Of a DNA stretch of 64,000 nucleotides, positions 62,062 through 64,000 are shown in pieces. The translations under genes and the position numbers were made by a program. The DNA comes from Rhodospirillaceae bacterium. GTDB taxonomy: Bacteria; Pseudomonadota; Alphaproteobacteria; Bin65. The stretch's first letter is position 1. Each line of letters starts with the position of its first letter. The notes below the pieces were generated by a model that was given only the letters and a program-made list of their open reading frames with translations, ran no database searches and was not told where the DNA came from. Location: contig WTGH01000068.1 in the NCBI GenBank assembly GCA_011523655.1, positions 1 to 64,000 on the forward strand, written 5' to 3'.

Positions 62062-63117
62062 TCAGCCTTCGGCCAGGACGTGGCCGGCGTCGGCCGGCCA
62101 GCTGAGATGGAACCGGCCGCCGGCGTGCAGGTTCAGATCGCCCAGCGCGCGTTCCGGCAGCTGGACCTTCAGATCGGTCCCGTCTGCCGCCTCGAGGAAC
62201 AGGGTCACCGTCGCGCCGACAAACTCCTCGGAAATCAGCGTGCACGGGATTGCGCCCTCGGTCGGCGTACGGTCGATCCGGACCAGGTCAGCGGCGACGA
62301 CCAGGGTCGCGGGTTTGTCCGCCGCCGGCAGGCCGGCAGCGGGGAAGATGCCGAGTGCCGTTTCGATTACGTCACCGCGGCTGATGCCGCTCAGAATATT
62401 GTTCCGGCCCACGAACTCGGCCACGAAGCGGTTCGCCGGCGCCCGGTAAATCTCGCGCGGCTGACCGACCTGGACGATGCGGCCCCGGGACATGATCACG
62501 ACCCGGTCGGCCAGGGCGAAGGCCTCGGATTGCGAATGCGTGACATACACGAAGGTGATGCCGAGTTCGCGTTGCAGGCGCGTCAGCACACCCTGCATGC
62601 GAATGATCAGGTGGGCGTCCAGTGCCGACAACGGCTCGTCCAGCAACAGGATCGGCGGCTCCGTTACCAGCGCGCGCGCCAGGGCCACGCGCTGGCGCTG
62701 GCCGCCCGACAGGGTCTCGACATTGCGCTCGGCGAATTCGCCGATCTCCAGCCGTTCCAGCCATTGCACCGCACGCCGCCGCCGCTCGGCGGCGCCGATC
62801 CCGCGCATCCTGAGCCCGAATTCGACATTCTCCCGCGCGTTGAGGAACGGAAACAGGGCCAGCGACTGCCAGACCATCGGCGTGTCGCGCTCGTGAACCG
62901 GCACGGCATTCATCAGCCGTCCGCTGATGCGAGCCTCGCCCTCGGTCGGCACCTCCAGTCCGGCGATCATCCGCAGCGTCGTCGTCTTGCCGCAGCCGGA
63001 CGGGCCCATGATCGCAACGAATTCGCCCGCCGTTATTTCCAGGTCCAGATGGTGCACGGCCGTGAAGTCCCCGAACCGTTTGACCACGCCTGAAAGAATG
63101 ACGAGCGGCTCTGTCAT
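62062..63117 (-). CDS. spermidine/putrescine-type ABC transporter ATP-binding protein
   Basis: A 351-residue ATPase. Walker A GPSGCGKTT (about 37-45), signature LSGGQRQRVALARAL and Walker B ILLLDEPLSALD are visible, followed by a C-terminal TOBE-like region (FVGATVTLFLEAADGTDLKVQLPE). It belongs to the PotA/FbpC group of polyamine, iron or molybdate importers. The start is ATG at 63117, overlapping the permease stop by 4 bp; the track start at 63384 is too long. Confidence 0.9.
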   Translation of the reverse strand: MTEPLVILSGVVKRFGDFTAVHHLDLEITAGEFVAIMGPSGCGKTTTLRMIAGLEVPTEGEARISGRLMNAVPVHERDTPMVWQSLALFPFLNARENVEFGLRMRGIGAAERRRRAVQWLERLEIGEFAERNVETLSGGQRQRVALARALVTEPPILLLDEPLSALDAHLIIRMQGVLTRLQRELGITFVYVTHSQSEAFALADRVVIMSRGRIVQVGQPREIYRAPANRFVAEFVGRNNILSGISRGDVIETALGIFPAAGLPAADKPATLVVAADLVRIDRTPTEGAIPCTLISEEFVGATVTLFLEAADGTDLKVQLPERALGDLNLHAGGRFHLSWPADAGHVLAEG

Positions 63118-63902
63118 GTGCGGCTGATCCGGGAGATGAAAAAGACCTGGGCGAGAACCACCAGCGTGATCGAGGTCAGGAACACCAGCGACCCGATGGC
63201 GTTCACCTGCGGGTCGATGTTGCCCTGAACGATCTCCAGGATGATCACGGGCACGGTCTTGTTCAGACCGCTCACGAACCATGCGACCACGAATTCGTCG
63301 AAGGAAACGGCGGCGGTCAGACAGGCGGCGGAGATGATGGCCGGCCGGCAGAACGGCAGGATGACCGACCGCAGCGCCTTCCATTCGGAAGAGCCCAGGT
63401 TCCAGGCTGCGGCCTCGAGGTTCGGATCGATCTGGTTCAGCCGCAGGCGGATGATCGCCATGGCGAAGGGCGCCGTCAGTACGGAGTGGGCGATGACAAT
63501 CGACCAGAGCTGGCCCGACGCCCCGATCCAGGACAGCCAGGCCAACATGGCGAGCGCCATGATGATCAGCGGAATCGTCGGCGGCAGCAGGATCAGCGCC
63601 AGATACGGCCCCTTGAAGCGGAAGTTGTAGCGATAGTCTGTATAGGCGGTGGCGAAGCCCAGCGTCGTCGCGATAACGGAGGTCGAGAGCGACACGACGA
63701 TCGAGGCGCGGGCGGCCTCGCCGATCTCGGGGTCGGCGAAGATCGTGTCGTACCAGCGGGTGGTGAACGAACCCAACGGGATCGTGGGAAACCGGTCCGA
63801 GTTGAACGAGAAGACGACCGAAGCGAGGATCGGCGCGAAGATGAAGATAAAGACCAGCAGCAGCCAGCCGAGCAGAAGGGCGGTCGCGATCCGTGCGCTC
63901 AT
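63114..63902 (-). CDS. ABC transporter permease (PotC-like)
   Basis: A 262-residue inner-membrane protein with about six helices. The EAA loop is visible as EAAAWNLGSSEWKALRSVILPFCRPAI. The start MSARIATALLLGWLLLVFIFIFAPILASVVFSFNSDRFPTIPLGSFTTRWYDTIFADPEI is typical of PotC. It overlaps the ATPase gene and the upstream permease by 4 bp each (ATGA), indicating tight translational coupling. Confidence 0.92.
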   Translation of the reverse strand: MSARIATALLLGWLLLVFIFIFAPILASVVFSFNSDRFPTIPLGSFTTRWYDTIFADPEIGEAARASIVVSLSTSVIATTLGFATAYTDYRYNFRFKGPYLALILLPPTIPLIIMALAMLAWLSWIGASGQLWSIVIAHSVLTAPFAMAIIRLRLNQIDPNLEAAAWNLGSSEWKALRSVILPFCRPAIISAACLTAAVSFDEFVVAWFVSGLNKTVPVIILEIVQGNIDPQVNAIGSLVFLTSITLVVLAQVFFISRISRT

Positions 63903-64000
63903 GCCGCTGACCTCTTGCGATAGGCCAGCCAGATGGCGGTCGCCGCGATCGCGAAGAGCGTGAGCATCATCATGACCGCGACGACGGCCGCGCGCGGCCA
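63899..64000 (-). CDS. ABC transporter permease (PotB-like), 3' end only
   Basis: The window edge cuts this gene. The last 33 codons read WPRAAVVAVMMMLTLFAIAATAIWLAYRKRSAA, one hydrophobic helix and a basic end, as in PotB-type permeases. Its stop overlaps the next permease start by 4 bp. The rest lies beyond 64000. Confidence 0.75.
   Translation of the reverse strand, partial: WPRAAVVAVMMMLTLFAIAATAIWLAYRKRSAA

Overview
The window is a high-GC alphaproteobacterial chromosome segment with mostly conserved core genes and a few accessory patches. Several signs point to this class: class I lysyl-tRNA synthetase, the murA-DUF2948-hisG-hisD-UPF0262-phosphatase / infA-maf-yacG block, an AcpXL-type very-long-chain fatty acid (VLCFA) lipid A cluster, a PHA phasin, and several TRAP transporters. 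A free-living, perhaps marine, Rhodospirillales-like organism fits, but the genus cannot be read from the sequence.

Layout. 0-6.5 kb: TerB-like protein, DinG/XPD-type helicase, small coiled-coil protein, outer-membrane barrel protein, lysK. 6.5-9.6 kb: phasin with a clear promoter, operator and terminator, then an overlapping beta-flower/HEPN gene pair and a class IV aminotransferase. 9.8-12.4 kb: accessory patch with VapBC, an NYN-domain nuclease gene and an S24-type repressor whose 3' end is duplicated, so that the NYN gene lies between two 169-bp direct repeats. 12.8-17.4 kb: VLCFA/lipid A cluster (lpxXL-like, acpXL, fabZXL, two ketoacyl synthases). 17.4-24.8 kb: tRNA-Phe and the conserved yacG/maf/infA and UPF0262/hisD/hisG/murA block. 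24.8-30.4 kb: DctPQM TRAP transporter with a CoA-transferase and a divergent LysR regulator. 30.6-32.4 kb: tRNA-Thr, DedA protein, crotonase. 32.4-33.8 kb: AAA/DUF4143 ATPase preceded by five 22-bp-phased repeats. 33.9-40.2 kb: MarR regulator, frameshifted Rieske oxygenase, TAXI-TRAP transporter and sulfatase. 40.2-41.5 kb: Fic protein with a duplicated palindromic operator. 41.5-47.2 kb: AcuI-like reductase, DUF898 protein, M48 peptidase, dihydroorotase, YgfZ. 47.7-58.1 kb: ppdK, glyS, glyQ, a small membrane protein, S49 protease, methyltransferase, DUF2007, polyprenyl synthase, tRNA-Pro. 58.3-64 kb: HAD / SCP2-like / hydrolase / PhyH genes, a deaminase, and the end of a polyamine-type ABC transporter operon that runs off the right edge.

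Three themes cut across the window. First, dispersed palindromic intergenic repeats occur at about 6.6, 19.5, 47.4, 47.65 and 55.0 kb. Second, 15-bp in-frame minisatellites sit at the extreme ends of four unrelated genes. Third, several accessory genes carry conspicuous operator-like repeats immediately upstream. All functional calls come from reading motifs by eye; no database search was run.
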